Shown here: one piece after another, positions 1 to 8,301 of the stretch | Layout: the number at the start of each line of letters is the position of its first letter | Numbering within the stretch: the stretch's first letter is position 1 | DNA from: an uncultured bacterium | Lineage (GTDB): Bacteria > Bacillota > Clostridia > Lachnospirales > Lachnospiraceae | NCBI GenBank assembly: GCA_947383005.1 | Contig: CANDBT010000015.1 | Span: 32,085 to 96,084, forward strand | Length of the DNA stretch: 64,000 nucleotides | Reading direction: 5' to 3' | Program-made: the position numbers and the translations under genes | The notes under the pieces: model-generated | Told to the model about the DNA's origin: nothing | The model's database searches: none | What the model saw: only the letters and a program-made list of their open reading frames with translations

Positions 1-576
1 GAGGAAGAGCTGCATACTTTCCGTCCTTCTGTCTGCAACCGTCTGGATCGGAATACCAGCGGTCTGGTAGCTGCCGGAAAGAGCATGGCCGGTCTGCAGA
101 TTTTGTCGGCCTTGTTTAAAGATCGCTCTCTGCATAAATATTATTTGTGTGCGGTCAGCGGAAAAGTCGAAAAGAAGCAAGTGATAGACGCCTTTTTGGT
201 AAAGGAAGAAAAAACCAATCGGGTAACGGTCTATCCGGCGGACGATAAGGATGCTCCCGGGGTTTTGATACGTACAATATATGAGCCGTTGAAGACCCGG
301 GATTCATATACACTGTTAAAAGTCACCTTGGTTACAGGACGGACGCATCAGATTCGCGCTCATCTGGCTTTTATAGGCTATCCTCTTGTGGGGGACAGCA
401 AGTATGGGGATTTTCAGGTAAATGAAAGGGTAAGGCAGCAGTACAATATCCGTTCCCAAATGCTTCATTCCTACGAGCTTGTATTTCCCGAACTTCCCGA
501 ACCATTCTCTTATCTGAAGGGAAAACGGTTTACGGCGCCGCCGCCGCCGGAATTTGAACGGCTGTTCGGAAGATAA
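1..576 (+). CDS. RluA-family pseudouridine synthase (C-terminal part)
   Basis: The 5' end lies outside the window; the frame is open from base 1. The first codons read RPSVCNRLDRNTSG, which is the RluA-family catalytic motif (RLDxxTSG) with the catalytic aspartate. Further on, VTGRTHQIRAHLAFIGYPLVGDSKYG is split here as VTGRTHQIRAHL and GYPLVGDSKYG, both hallmarks of RluA, RluC and RluD enzymes, which isomerise uridines in 23S rRNA or tRNA. About 190 residues are visible and the gene ends at a TAA. Which uridine is modified cannot be told from this fragment. The product is cytosolic. Confidence 0.93.
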   Translation, partial: EEELHTFRPSVCNRLDRNTSGLVAAGKSMAGLQILSALFKDRSLHKYYLCAVSGKVEKKQVIDAFLVKEEKTNRVTVYPADDKDAPGVLIRTIYEPLKTRDSYTLLKVTLVTGRTHQIRAHLAFIGYPLVGDSKYGDFQVNERVRQQYNIRSQMLHSYELVFPELPEPFSYLKGKRFTAPPPPEFERLFGR

Positions 577-587
577 AACGTAATTGT

Positions 588-740
588 CCAGGTAGTAACG
601 AAAATCGTAACAGATAGGTCTGCGCGTTCACCGCGCTGACCGTACGGAAACGTAGCGGTCGCGGGCATACGGCCCATCGCCTCGGCGATTCTAAATGGCC
701 GTATGCCGTAACAGTTCAAGGGTTATCTGAACTGCTGCCG
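588..740. repeat. Intergenic palindromic element, hairpin cluster
   Basis: This non-coding stretch between the pseudouridine synthase and the activase holds at least three hairpins. GACCG-TACG with a GAAA loop is closed by CGTA-GCGGTC (638-660). GGCATACGGCC (664-674) pairs with GGCCGTATGCC (697-707) and encloses ATCGCC/GGCGAT. CAGTTCA (712-718) pairs with TGAACTG (728-734). The GTAACAGTTCA edge resembles the ends of the repeats at 12281, 15423, 17531 and 43137, so I place it loosely in the same family. Confidence 0.6.
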
Positions 741-778
741 AAAATCGAGGAAAAACGAGGAAAACCTCCATAGCCTTC

Positions 779-807
779 TTGCCGAAACGCTTCTTTCGTG
801 ATATAAC
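779..807 (+). promoter_or_regulatory. Candidate sigma-A promoter for the activase pair
   Basis: TTGCCG (779-784), a 17-base spacer and TATAAC (802-807) lie about 35 bases before the TTG start at 841. The spacing is ideal and the boxes are fair matches. Confidence 0.45.
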
Positions 808-840
808 ATAGTTAAAAGACGATTATAAGAGGTGGATTGA

Positions 841-3795
841 TTGAGAATTGGATTGGATGTTGGGTCAACGACAATAAAAAGTATTGTTCTTGATGATTGG
901 GGAAAGATAGTTTATTCTGCCTATGAGCGACATTTTTCACAAATTACGGCGAAGACAGCAGAGGCTCTGGCAAAGGTCAGAGCCGCCTTTGATAAAAGCA
1001 CCCCTTTCAGCCTGGTGATTTCCGGTTCTGCCGGTATGGGGATGGCGGAGAGCTGTTCCGTTGATTTTGTACAAGAGGTTTATGCGACGAAAGTTGCCGC
1101 AGAAAAAAATGCACCCGATACAGATGTGATTATCGAGCTGGGCGGGGAGGATGCCAAGATTATTTTCCTTGAAGGGGCGATGGAAGCCAGGATGAACGGT
1201 TCATGTGCCGGAGGCACGGGAGCTTTTATCGATCAGATGGCGACTCTTTTGGGGATTACTCCGGATGAAATGAACGACTACGCCAAGGAAAGTACCAAAC
1301 GTTATACGATTGCATCCCGATGCGGCGTGTTTGCGAAAAGCGATATTCAGCCTTTGATTAATCAGGGTGCGGACAAGCGGGATATTTCCGCCAGTATTTT
1401 CCATGCGGTAGTAAATCAGACTATAGGCGGTTTGGCCCAAGGGCGGGCGATAAAGGGGAATGTACTGTATTTGGGCGGCCCCCTTACTTTTATGTCCGAA
1501 TTGAGAAAAAGCTTTGACGAGACATTGTATCTGGAAGGGGTTTGCCCGGAAAACTCGCTCTATTTCGTGGCGTTGGGGGCTGCGCTTTGCGCCAGGGAGC
1601 AGGTGGATTTGGATACGGTGATGGATAAGCTTTCCCAATATGAGGCAGTCAATGAATTTAACACCCTTCCTGCTCTTTTTGCGGATCAGGAAGAATACGA
1701 GCAGTTCTGCAGCCGCCATAAGCAGGCAGATGTGGCTTACGGGACGCTGGAAGGCTACGAGGGAAAGGCTTATATCGGCATTGATGCCGGTTCGACTACG
1801 GTAAAAGCTGTGGTTATGGGAGAGGATAAAGAGATTTTGGACAGCACATATCTCTCCAACAGCGGAAACCCGGTACCGATTGTCAAAGAATATCTGACGG
1901 AAATATACAGACGCTGTCCCGATATCCAGATAGCCGGTTCCTGTGTGACTGGTTATGGGGAAGACATTATTAAGAACGCCTTTTCCATTGATTGGGGGTT
2001 GGTGGAAACCATGGCCCATTTAAAGGCCGCACAGGAGTTTATGCCGGATGTGGAATTTATTATCGATATCGGCGGCCAGGATATGAAATGTTTTAAGATA
2101 CATAATTCTGCCATCGACAATATTTACCTGAATGAAGCTTGCTCGTCGGGTTGCGGTTCTTTTTTGCAGACCTTTGCAGGTGCTTTGGGCTATTCGGCGG
2201 AGGAGTTTTCCCGCATGGGGCTTTTTTCTAAAAATGCCGTGGATTTGGGTTCCCGGTGCACGGTGTTTATGAATTCTTCTGTAAAACAGGCGCAAAAGGA
2301 CGGGGTCAGTACAGAAGATATTTCTGCCGGCCTTTCTATCAGTGTGGTAAAAAATGCCATTTATAAAGTTATCCGTCCTGCAAGCATGGACGAGCTGGGC
2401 AGGCGTATCGTTGTTCAGGGCGGGACATTTTTAAACGATGCGGTTTTGCGGGCTTTTGAACGGGAATTGGGGTTTCCCGTGGTCCGGCCAGTGATTGCCG
2501 GACTTATGGGAGCTTACGGATGTGCCCTTCATGCCAGGGAAAGGGTGGAGCTTGCTGAGGGAGGAGAAAAGAGCGGGATTGTTACCCGCCTGGAACTTGA
2601 AAATTTTGTCCATCAGGTAAAAAATGTCCATTGCGGCCGCTGCAGCAACAATTGCCTGCTCAGTGTCAATACTTTTTCCGGCGGCAGAAAATATATTGCG
2701 GGGAATAAATGCGAGCGGCCGGTGACAAAGCAGTCGACGGATTCTGACCACAATATATACAAATACAAACAGGAACTGCTTTTGGAATATTCCTCCATAA
2801 AGGGACGGCGAAAAGAAGTGATTGGCCTGCCTTTGGGCCTGAATCTTTATGAAATGGTGCCTTTCTGGCATCGCTTTTTTGGTGAGTTGGGTTTTGGGGT
2901 TGAAGTTTCGCCTTTTTCCAATCGGGAGTTATATCTGTCCGGTCAGTATTCCATTCCCAGTGATACCGTATGCTTTCCGGCAAAAATGCTCCATGGCCAT
3001 ATCGAATATCTGCGGAAAAAACAAGTGGATGCGATTTTCTACCCTTGTATGAGCTTCAATTTTGACGAGGGACTTGGCGACAACAATTATAATTGTCCGG
3101 TGGTCGCTTACTATCCGGAAGTTATTGCGGCGAATGTCAAATTCGACGGATTAACGATATTGATTAATGATTATGTCGGCCCGCATAAACGGAAATTCTT
3201 TCCTCAGAAGATGACCGAGCTTTTGAACCGGTATTTTACGGACATCGATCCCAAGCAAGTAAAAAGAGCCAGCGAGCTGGCTTTTCAGGAAAGGGAGATT
3301 TTCCTGGGCAAGGTGAGGAGTAAGGCGGCGCAGATTATTGCGCTGGCCAGAAAAGAAGGAAGAAGGATAATCGTCCTTGCCGGCCGTCCCTATCATGTTG
3401 ACCCGGAAATCAATCACGGTATCGATATGCTGATTAACGGTTTCGGCGTTTCCGTCATTTCCGAGGATTCGGTCAGCCACAATGTATCCAAGTTCCCGGT
3501 GAGGGTGCTGAATCAGTGGATGTACCATGCCCGGCTTTATGCCGCGGCAAAATATGTATGTACGCAGGAGGATATGGATTTGGTTCAGTTGGTCAGTTTT
3601 GGCTGCGGTCTGGATGCGATCACTACGGATGAAGTCAGAAGCATTATTGAAAAGGGCGGTAAGATTTATACTCAGATCAAAATTGATGAAATTACCAACC
3701 TGGGGGCAGTAAAGGTGAGGCTGCGCAGCCTTTTGGCAGCTTTGGATCGCCAGAAAGGGCCGTCGGGCAGCAAAAGAATAGCAGGAGGAAATTGA
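841..3795 (+). CDS. Acyl-CoA dehydratase activase, two BadF/HgdC modules plus DUF2229
   Basis: This 984-residue protein starts at TTG, preceded by GAGGTGG. It carries two tandem ASKHA-type ATPase modules of the 2-hydroxyacyl-CoA dehydratase activase family. The first (about residues 1-300) shows DVGSTTIKS, GGEDAK, NGSCAGGTGAF and SRCGVF. The second (about 315-600) shows DAGSTTVKA, GGQDMK, ACSSGCGSF and SRCTVF. The cysteines in these motifs are the usual ligands of the bridging [4Fe-4S] cluster. A DUF2229 region follows (GLPLGLNLYEMVPF, then SDTVCFPAKM). Family members drive ATP-dependent one-electron transfer to dehydratases. In many Clostridia this and the next gene are one fused protein of about 1400 residues; here they are separate. 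The physiological substrate is unknown. Confidence 0.88.
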   Translation: MRIGLDVGSTTIKSIVLDDWGKIVYSAYERHFSQITAKTAEALAKVRAAFDKSTPFSLVISGSAGMGMAESCSVDFVQEVYATKVAAEKNAPDTDVIIELGGEDAKIIFLEGAMEARMNGSCAGGTGAFIDQMATLLGITPDEMNDYAKESTKRYTIASRCGVFAKSDIQPLINQGADKRDISASIFHAVVNQTIGGLAQGRAIKGNVLYLGGPLTFMSELRKSFDETLYLEGVCPENSLYFVALGAALCAREQVDLDTVMDKLSQYEAVNEFNTLPALFADQEEYEQFCSRHKQADVAYGTLEGYEGKAYIGIDAGSTTVKAVVMGEDKEILDSTYLSNSGNPVPIVKEYLTEIYRRCPDIQIAGSCVTGYGEDIIKNAFSIDWGLVETMAHLKAAQEFMPDVEFIIDIGGQDMKCFKIHNSAIDNIYLNEACSSGCGSFLQTFAGALGYSAEEFSRMGLFSKNAVDLGSRCTVFMNSSVKQAQKDGVSTEDISAGLSISVVKNAIYKVIRPASMDELGRRIVVQGGTFLNDAVLRAFERELGFPVVRPVIAGLMGAYGCALHARERVELAEGGEKSGIVTRLELENFVHQVKNVHCGRCSNNCLLSVNTFSGGRKYIAGNKCERPVTKQSTDSDHNIYKYKQELLLEYSSIKGRRKEVIGLPLGLNLYEMVPFWHRFFGELGFGVEVSPFSNRELYLSGQYSIPSDTVCFPAKMLHGHIEYLRKKQVDAIFYPCMSFNFDEGLGDNNYNCPVVAYYPEVIAANVKFDGLTILINDYVGPHKRKFFPQKMTELLNRYFTDIDPKQVKRASELAFQEREIFLGKVRSKAAQIIALARKEGRRIIVLAGRPYHVDPEINHGIDMLINGFGVSVISEDSVSHNVSKFPVRVLNQWMYHARLYAAAKYVCTQEDMDLVQLVSFGCGLDAITTDEVRSIIEKGGKIYTQIKIDEITNLGAVKVRLRSLLAALDRQKGPSGSKRIAGGN

Positions 3796-3818
3796 CACCA
3801 AAACAGTAGCGTTCCAGC

Positions 3819-5117
3819 ATGATACAAAAAGAAAATGGTGCAAGAATAACTATGGCAAAAATCAAACGAGCGAAAAATGGAAGAATCATTTTTACAAAGG
3901 AAATGAAAAGAGATTATACCATTCTGGTTCCGGATATGCTTCCTATTCATTTTGAAATTATGAAATATGTTTTTCTCAATGAAGGATATAAAATTGAACT
4001 GCTGCGTACAGCCAAGCCCGAGATAAAACAGTTGGGATTGCGATATGTTCATAATGATACCTGTTATCCGGCTCTTTTGGTTATTGGACAATTTTTGGAT
4101 GCCCTGGAAAGCGGAAAGTACGACGTGAATCGGACGGCGCTTTTGATTATGCAGACCGGCGGAGGCTGCCGGGCATCCAACTATATTCATTTGCTGAGAA
4201 AGGCGTTGGAAAAAGCGGGTTACAATCAGGTCCCGGTAATCTCTTTCAACCTTTCCGGAGTCGAATACAACAGCGGATTTTCCCTGACACTGCCGATTAT
4301 CCGTAAATGTACCGCAGGCGTGATTTACGGTGATTTGCTGATGCTCTTAAGCAACCAGGTAAAGGCTTATGAGATACATAAAGGGGACGCAAACCGTTTG
4401 ATTGAGCAATGGGTTGCGAGGATTACCAAACAATTCCAACAGTCACGGGGATTTGCATTAAAAGCCATGAAGGAGAATTTTGACCGGATTATTTCTTCCT
4501 TTGCCAAGATTCCCATGAAAAAGGTTCCCAAGGTAAAAGTGGGGGTAGTAGGGGAAATCTATGTCAAATATGCCAGTTTTGCCAACAATAATCTGGAAGA
4601 GTTTTTGGCGGAGCAGGACTGTGAGGTAATGGTTCCCGGGCTTTTGGGCTTTCTGATGTTCAAGGTGGATGCCAGGATTCAGGATGTAAAGCTGTATGGC
4701 GGCAGTAAGATAAAATTTGCTGTTGCTACCTTTTTGCTGAATTATTTTAAAAAGGTGGAAAAGGCATTTATGGAATGTGTGGATAAATATCCGGTATTTA
4801 CCCAGCTATCCAGCTATGAAGCGACCAAACCTTTGGTTGACGGCTTGATTGGTGTTGGCAATCGAATGGGGGAAGGGTGGTTTTTGCCGGCGGAAATGAT
4901 TGAGCTGGTCAATCATGGATATGAAAATATCGTATGTACCCAGCCTTTTGGCTGCCTTCCCACCCATGTGTGCGGGAAAGGAATGATCCACCGGATTAAG
5001 GAAATGTATCCCCGTGCCAATATTGTCCCTATTGACTATGACCCGGGAGCCACAAAAGTAAATCAGGAAAACCGGATTAAGCTGATGCTGTCGGTGGCCA
5101 GGGAAGCAATGCAGTGA
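3819..5117 (+). CDS. 2-hydroxyacyl-CoA dehydratase-like protein, partner of the activase
   Basis: A 432-residue protein corresponding to the C-terminal third of the fused activase/dehydratase-like proteins of Clostridia. Recognisable stretches are NDTCYPALLVIGQF, TGGGCRASNY, QPFGCLPTHVCGKG and IDYDPGAT. The conserved cysteines (NDTC, GGGC, PFGC, HVC) suggest an iron-sulfur site. The start is uncertain: ATG 3819 has no good Shine-Dalgarno, while ATG 3852 (MAKIKRAKNG) matches where homologues begin. A perfect AGGAGG lies at 3782-3788, but the frame after it stops at 3807. It is probably co-transcribed with the upstream activase, and the pair should act as one complex. Confidence 0.85.
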   Translation: MIQKENGARITMAKIKRAKNGRIIFTKEMKRDYTILVPDMLPIHFEIMKYVFLNEGYKIELLRTAKPEIKQLGLRYVHNDTCYPALLVIGQFLDALESGKYDVNRTALLIMQTGGGCRASNYIHLLRKALEKAGYNQVPVISFNLSGVEYNSGFSLTLPIIRKCTAGVIYGDLLMLLSNQVKAYEIHKGDANRLIEQWVARITKQFQQSRGFALKAMKENFDRIISSFAKIPMKKVPKVKVGVVGEIYVKYASFANNNLEEFLAEQDCEVMVPGLLGFLMFKVDARIQDVKLYGGSKIKFAVATFLLNYFKKVEKAFMECVDKYPVFTQLSSYEATKPLVDGLIGVGNRMGEGWFLPAEMIELVNHGYENIVCTQPFGCLPTHVCGKGMIHRIKEMYPRANIVPIDYDPGATKVNQENRIKLMLSVAREAMQ

Positions 5118-5259
5118 AGAGGGGCGTCCACGGGGAGGTTGTTTCCGGGGAAACGTTTTCCAGAGCTGCTATTTTCTGCTGTCTGAACGGTTATACATGA
5201 TTGGGCTCAAGGGCATAATTTTTCGTGCAGATGGCATATGCTGGCACAGGAGGAGTGGT

Positions 5260-5586
5260 ATGGATAATTATAATAACAATTATAATAATTACAACAATTA
5301 TAACAATTATAACAATTATAACAACGGTTACAACAATAATTATAACAACAATTACAACAATAACCCTGCGGTAGTTGACGAAGGCGGCTTTTTATGGGAG
5401 CTTTTAGGGTGCTGTGTCCCCATCATGGGTATAATTTTGTTTTTCGCATGGAAGGATCAGAAACCGAAGTCGGCCAGAGCGGCGGGAATGGGTGCATTAG
5501 CTGCTCTGGTAGGGAGCGTCATTATCGGCCTGGCTATTGGCCTTCTAATCGCTTTGCCAATTCTTTTTTCTCTGGCTTCTATGTAA
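5260..5586 (+). CDS. Small membrane protein with Asn/Tyr repeat head (WKDQKP family, copy 1)
   Basis: The start is placed at ATG 5260 behind AGGAGG; the frame is open further upstream but without a ribosome site. The first 35 residues are almost only Asn and Tyr (NYNNYNNYNNY), encoded by imperfect AAT-TAT-AAC triplet repeats. Then comes a conserved core, GGFLWELLGCCVP-IMGIILFFAWKDQKPKSARAAGMGAL, with one hydrophobic segment on each side of the WKDQKPK loop. Two paralogues follow at 5891 and 6716 with the same core and shorter heads. The family is common and uncharacterised in Clostridia; I infer a small two-span membrane protein but no function. Unlike the other copies it has no DUF2085 partner. 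Confidence 0.75.
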   Translation: MDNYNNNYNNYNNYNNYNNYNNGYNNNYNNNYNNNPAVVDEGGFLWELLGCCVPIMGIILFFAWKDQKPKSARAAGMGALAALVGSVIIGLAIGLLIALPILFSLASM

Positions 5587-5683
5587 AAATCGGATTGGTT
5601 AAATTTGGATTGGTATAATCTGGACTGGTAAACCCGGATTGGTACAATTTGGGTTGGCTTTAAGGGAAAAATTAAAACGAGGC

Positions 5684-5732
5684 TGCCTGAACGGGCCCTG
5701 TGAACAGTAACGCGAACTGTTACAACAACAGA
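5684..5732. repeat. Fragments of the GTTAC/GTGAAC palindromic repeat
   Basis: GGGCCCTGTGAACAGTAAC, then AACAGT and ACTGTT forming a short hairpin. The GTGAACAGTAAC end is the one seen at 15547, 43169 and 17681. It sits between two WKDQKP paralogues. Confidence 0.5.
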
Positions 5733-5752
5733 ACAAATAAAATGGGTGAAAC

Positions 5753-5781
5753 TTGACAATTAAATATATTTGATGTATAAA
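5753..5781 (+). promoter_or_regulatory. Strong sigma-A promoter for the copy-2 cassette
   Basis: TTGACA (5753-5758), 17 bases, then TATAAA (5776-5781), about 110 bases before ATG 5891. Near-consensus boxes with ideal spacing. Confidence 0.75.
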
Positions 5782-5890
5782 TATGTCATGGCTTGTCACT
5801 TTAGCGGAGCGTGTTTGTTTTCGCAGGCATATTCATCCGGCAGAAGCGATATAGTTATTAAAAATACAGGAAAGAAGCAGGAGGAGTGGT

Positions 5891-6121
5891 ATGGACAATT
5901 ATAACAACAATACCGCAGTAGTTGACAATGGTGGTTTTTTATGGGGGCTTTTAGGGTGTTGTATCCCCCTTGTAGGTTTGATTTTGTTTATTATGTGGAA
6001 GGATCAAAAACCGAAGACGGCTAAGGCAGCAGGCATAGGCGCATTGGTATGCGTGGGGATAAACATTGTTATCTGTCTGCTTATGGGTATCCTGATGGTT
6101 ATGGGCGTTGCGATGGGCTGA
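5891..6121 (+). CDS. Small membrane protein (WKDQKP family, copy 2)
   Basis: This 76-residue protein begins at ATG 5891 behind AGGAGG. A short Asn-rich head (MDNYNNNTAVVDNGG) leads into the family core FLWGLLGCCIPLVGLILF-IMWKDQKPKTAKAAGIGAL and a second hydrophobic helix. Four bases separate its stop from the start of a DUF2085 gene, an arrangement repeated exactly in copy 3. The shared promoter and tight spacing argue that the two proteins work together in the membrane. The twin cysteines in GCC could be ligands or modification sites, but nothing in the sequence settles that. Confidence 0.75.
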   Translation: MDNYNNNTAVVDNGGFLWGLLGCCIPLVGLILFIMWKDQKPKTAKAAGIGALVCVGINIVICLLMGILMVMGVAMG

Positions 6122-6125
6122 CCTT

Positions 6126-6518
6126 ATGGGAAGGTTTTTGCGGATCTTTTTTGGCTGCCATGCGAGGGCTGACCGCTCCTTCTTTTTTCGGGGCAGGCAG
6201 TTTCCGATATGCGCCAGATGTACAGGAGAATTGATAGGAATCCTTTGCGGGATTCCTATTGCCATCTTTGCCGGTTATGCCAGTTTCCCGATAACTCTTT
6301 TGCTGATGGTTCCGCTGGTATTTGATGGTTTTTTGCAGCTTCTTACCTCTTATGAAAGTAAAAATTACCGGCGGTTGATTACCGGGATATTATTTGGCAT
6401 TGCCTTTGTGTTTATGTTGATCTATTATTATCGGGCTTGCATAACAATCGCCGGAGCTATTGTCCGGCTGTTTATGACCCCGGAAAAGGTAGACCGGGCG
6501 TTAGAGCTGCTTTTATAG
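6126..6518 (+). CDS. DUF2085 membrane protein (copy 2)
   Basis: The start is placed at ATG 6126 by alignment with the paralogue at 6990 (MGKFLRILFGCHGRADRS); an in-frame ATG at 6108 overlaps the preceding gene. The protein has 130 residues. The N-terminus carries FGCHARADRSFFFRGRQ and PICARCTGELIGI, the DUF2085 signature with a CH and a CxxC that could bind a metal or form a disulfide. Three or more hydrophobic segments follow. The function of the family is unknown. It is coupled to the WKDQKP small protein 4 bases upstream. Confidence 0.8.
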   Translation: MGRFLRIFFGCHARADRSFFFRGRQFPICARCTGELIGILCGIPIAIFAGYASFPITLLLMVPLVFDGFLQLLTSYESKNYRRLITGILFGIAFVFMLIYYYRACITIAGAIVRLFMTPEKVDRALELLL

Positions 6519-6610
6519 GTTTATGATGAAGCGTGGTGCTTGACATGGGAGTGAACAGCAACACTGGTTATATCGGGGGCAAATAAGCATGCTCGCGAGT
6601 ATAAATGGAT

Positions 6611-6639
6611 TTGACAATCATCTGCCGATAAGGTATACT
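6611..6639 (+). promoter_or_regulatory. Strong sigma-A promoter for the copy-3 cassette
   Basis: TTGACA (6611-6616), 17 bases, TATACT (6634-6639), about 77 bases before ATG 6716. Each duplicated cassette therefore has its own promoter. Confidence 0.75.
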
Positions 6640-6715
6640 TGGTAGAGCATAAAGCCCAAAGATGTTTTTTGCCGGATGGCAAAAGGCAGATAAATGAGGC
6701 GGAGGGAGGATTTTT

Positions 6716-6985
6716 ATGGCTGACGATTACAATTATAATAATGCAGGTAGTAATAACAATACAGTGACGGATAGCGGCGGCTTTTTATGGGGACTTTTGG
6801 GCTGCTGCGTTCCTATCGCTGGCTTGGTTCTCTTTCTGGTATGGAAAGACCAGAAGCCGAAGACAGCCAAAGCAGCAGGGATTGGCGCGCTGGTTTCGGT
6901 AATTGCCAGTGTGGCATTTACCGTGTTGTATTTTGTCTTTATTTTTGTCATGACTATGGTTGCTGTCAGTGGTGTAGGGTATTAA
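6716..6985 (+). CDS. Small membrane protein (WKDQKP family, copy 3)
   Basis: An 89-residue paralogue preceded by GGAGGGAGG. The head is ADDYNYNNAGSNNNTVTDSGG, again Asn/Tyr-rich. The core GGFLWGLLGCCVPIAGLVLF and VWKDQKPKTAKAAGIGAL is nearly identical to copy 2, followed by a longer C-terminal membrane helix. Core conservation with a drifting head suggests the core is the functional part. It is followed after 4 bases by a DUF2085 gene. Confidence 0.75.
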   Translation: MADDYNYNNAGSNNNTVTDSGGFLWGLLGCCVPIAGLVLFLVWKDQKPKTAKAAGIGALVSVIASVAFTVLYFVFIFVMTMVAVSGVGY

Positions 6986-6989
6986 ACTG

Positions 6990-7382
6990 ATGGGAAAATT
7001 TTTGCGTATTCTTTTTGGCTGTCATGGGAGAGCCGACCGCTCCTTCTTTTTTCGGGGCAGACAGTTTCCCTTATGCGCCAGATGTACAGGTGAGTTAATA
7101 GGAATCCTTTGCGGGATTCCTATTGTTATCTTTGCCGGTTATGCCAGCTTCCCCGTGAGCTTATTGCTGATGGTTCCTTTAATTGTTGACGGATTTGTCC
7201 AGCAGCTTACTTCTTATGAAAGCAACAATGCCAAACGGCTGGTCACCGGTTTTTTATTTGGGATGGCCTTAGTATTTCTTTTTGTCCATTTTCACAGGAC
7301 CTGTGTAAAGCTTGCGGGAGCCATTCTGAAAAGGTATTATGACCCGGAACGGGTGGAGCGGGCGCTGGAGTTGTTTTTGTGA
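6990..7382 (+). CDS. DUF2085 membrane protein (copy 3)
   Basis: A 130-residue paralogue of the protein at 6126 and highly similar along its length (FGCHGRADRSFFFRGRQF, then PLCARCTGELIGILCGIP). Cys, His and CxxC positions are conserved. The duplication covers both genes of the cassette, and synonymous and conservative differences show it is not recent. The gene precedes nagB by 37 bases, but nothing links it to amino-sugar metabolism. Confidence 0.8.
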   Translation: MGKFLRILFGCHGRADRSFFFRGRQFPLCARCTGELIGILCGIPIVIFAGYASFPVSLLLMVPLIVDGFVQQLTSYESNNAKRLVTGFLFGMALVFLFVHFHRTCVKLAGAILKRYYDPERVERALELFL

Positions 7383-7419
7383 ATGCTTATATAATAAATG
7401 AAAAGGAGAAGGAAAATTG

Positions 7420-8175
7420 ATGAAAATTTATTGTGAGAAAGATTACCAGGCGATGAGCCGGAAAGCCGCCAATATTATTTCTGCGCTGATGATTGAAAAA
7501 CCGGATTGTGTATTGGGATTGGCTACCGGTTCTTCACCTGTCGGCATTTATGAACAATTGGTAAAACGGTATCGGGAGGGGGATTTGGATTTTTCCCGGG
7601 TGACCAGCGTAAATCTGGATGAATACAAAGGCTTGTCCGGAGATAATGATCAAAGCTATCGCTATTTTATGGATACGCATTTGTTCAATCATGTGAATAT
7701 CCGCAAAGAGCATACTTATATACCAAACGGCTTAGAGCCGGACAGCCAAAAAGCCTGTGATGCTTATAATGAGATTATCCGCAATACAGGCGGCATTGAC
7801 CTGCAGCTTTTGGGTCTGGGTCATAACGGCCATATCGGATTTAATGAGCCGGGCCCCGTTTTTGAAAAGGAGACGCATTGCGTAGATTTGGCGGCCCGCA
7901 CGATCGAAGCCAATAAACGTTTTTTCGAAAAGGAAGAAGACGTGCCGCGGCAGGCATATACCATGGGTATTCAGAATATTATGATGGCCCGCCGGATTTT
8001 GGTGGTGGTTTCCGGGGAAGATAAAGCAGATATTGTGGCAAAAGCTTTTTTGGGCCCGGTGACACCGGAAGTACCGGCTTCCATTCTGCAGATGCACAGG
8101 TCGGTGATATTGGTGGGCGACGAAAAGGCGCTGCAGAAATTTCCTAATTTAAAACAAAATATTTGCGAACAGTAG
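7420..8175 (+). CDS. nagB: Glucosamine-6-phosphate deaminase
   Basis: This 251-residue enzyme converts glucosamine 6-phosphate to fructose 6-phosphate and ammonia, linking amino-sugar catabolism to glycolysis. Signature stretches are LGLATGSSPVGIYEQL (phosphate loop), VNLDEYKGL (catalytic Asp) and LGLGHNGHIGFNEPG (active-site His). Length matches short bacterial NagB. ATG 7420 behind AAGGAGAAGG is preferred over the TTG three bases earlier. It stands without nagA in this window. Confidence 0.95.
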   Translation: MKIYCEKDYQAMSRKAANIISALMIEKPDCVLGLATGSSPVGIYEQLVKRYREGDLDFSRVTSVNLDEYKGLSGDNDQSYRYFMDTHLFNHVNIRKEHTYIPNGLEPDSQKACDAYNEIIRNTGGIDLQLLGLGHNGHIGFNEPGPVFEKETHCVDLAARTIEANKRFFEKEEDVPRQAYTMGIQNIMMARRILVVVSGEDKADIVAKAFLGPVTPEVPASILQMHRSVILVGDEKALQKFPNLKQNICEQ

Positions 8176-8217
8176 ACCTATAGGAAAATACAATAGAATA
8201 TATTATATATATAGTAT

Positions 8218-8246
8218 TTGCATAATACAAAAACAAGCGTTATAAT
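8218..8246 (+). promoter_or_regulatory. Sigma-A promoter for the hydratase
   Basis: TTGCAT (8218-8223), 17 bases, perfect TATAAT (8241-8246), 55 bases before ATG 8302. Its position shows that the longer open frame starting at 8218 is not all translated. Confidence 0.7.
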
Positions 8247-8301
8247 GAATCCAACAAAACAAGCCAGAACATATTTATGGATTGAGAAGGAGGATTCTTG
8301 T

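Noticed and set aside
1201-2019. 272-codon minus-strand open frame inside the activase gene
   Set aside because: It lies entirely within the conserved activase modules; no recognisable protein and no ribosome site. It is a shadow of the real gene.
3792-3809. TTG start directly after AGGAGG for the second activase gene
   Set aside because: The frame reaches TAG after five codons, so it cannot start the long gene.
7383-7419. glmS-type ribozyme or other sensor ahead of nagB
   Set aside because: Only 37 bases separate it from the preceding gene, too short for such elements.
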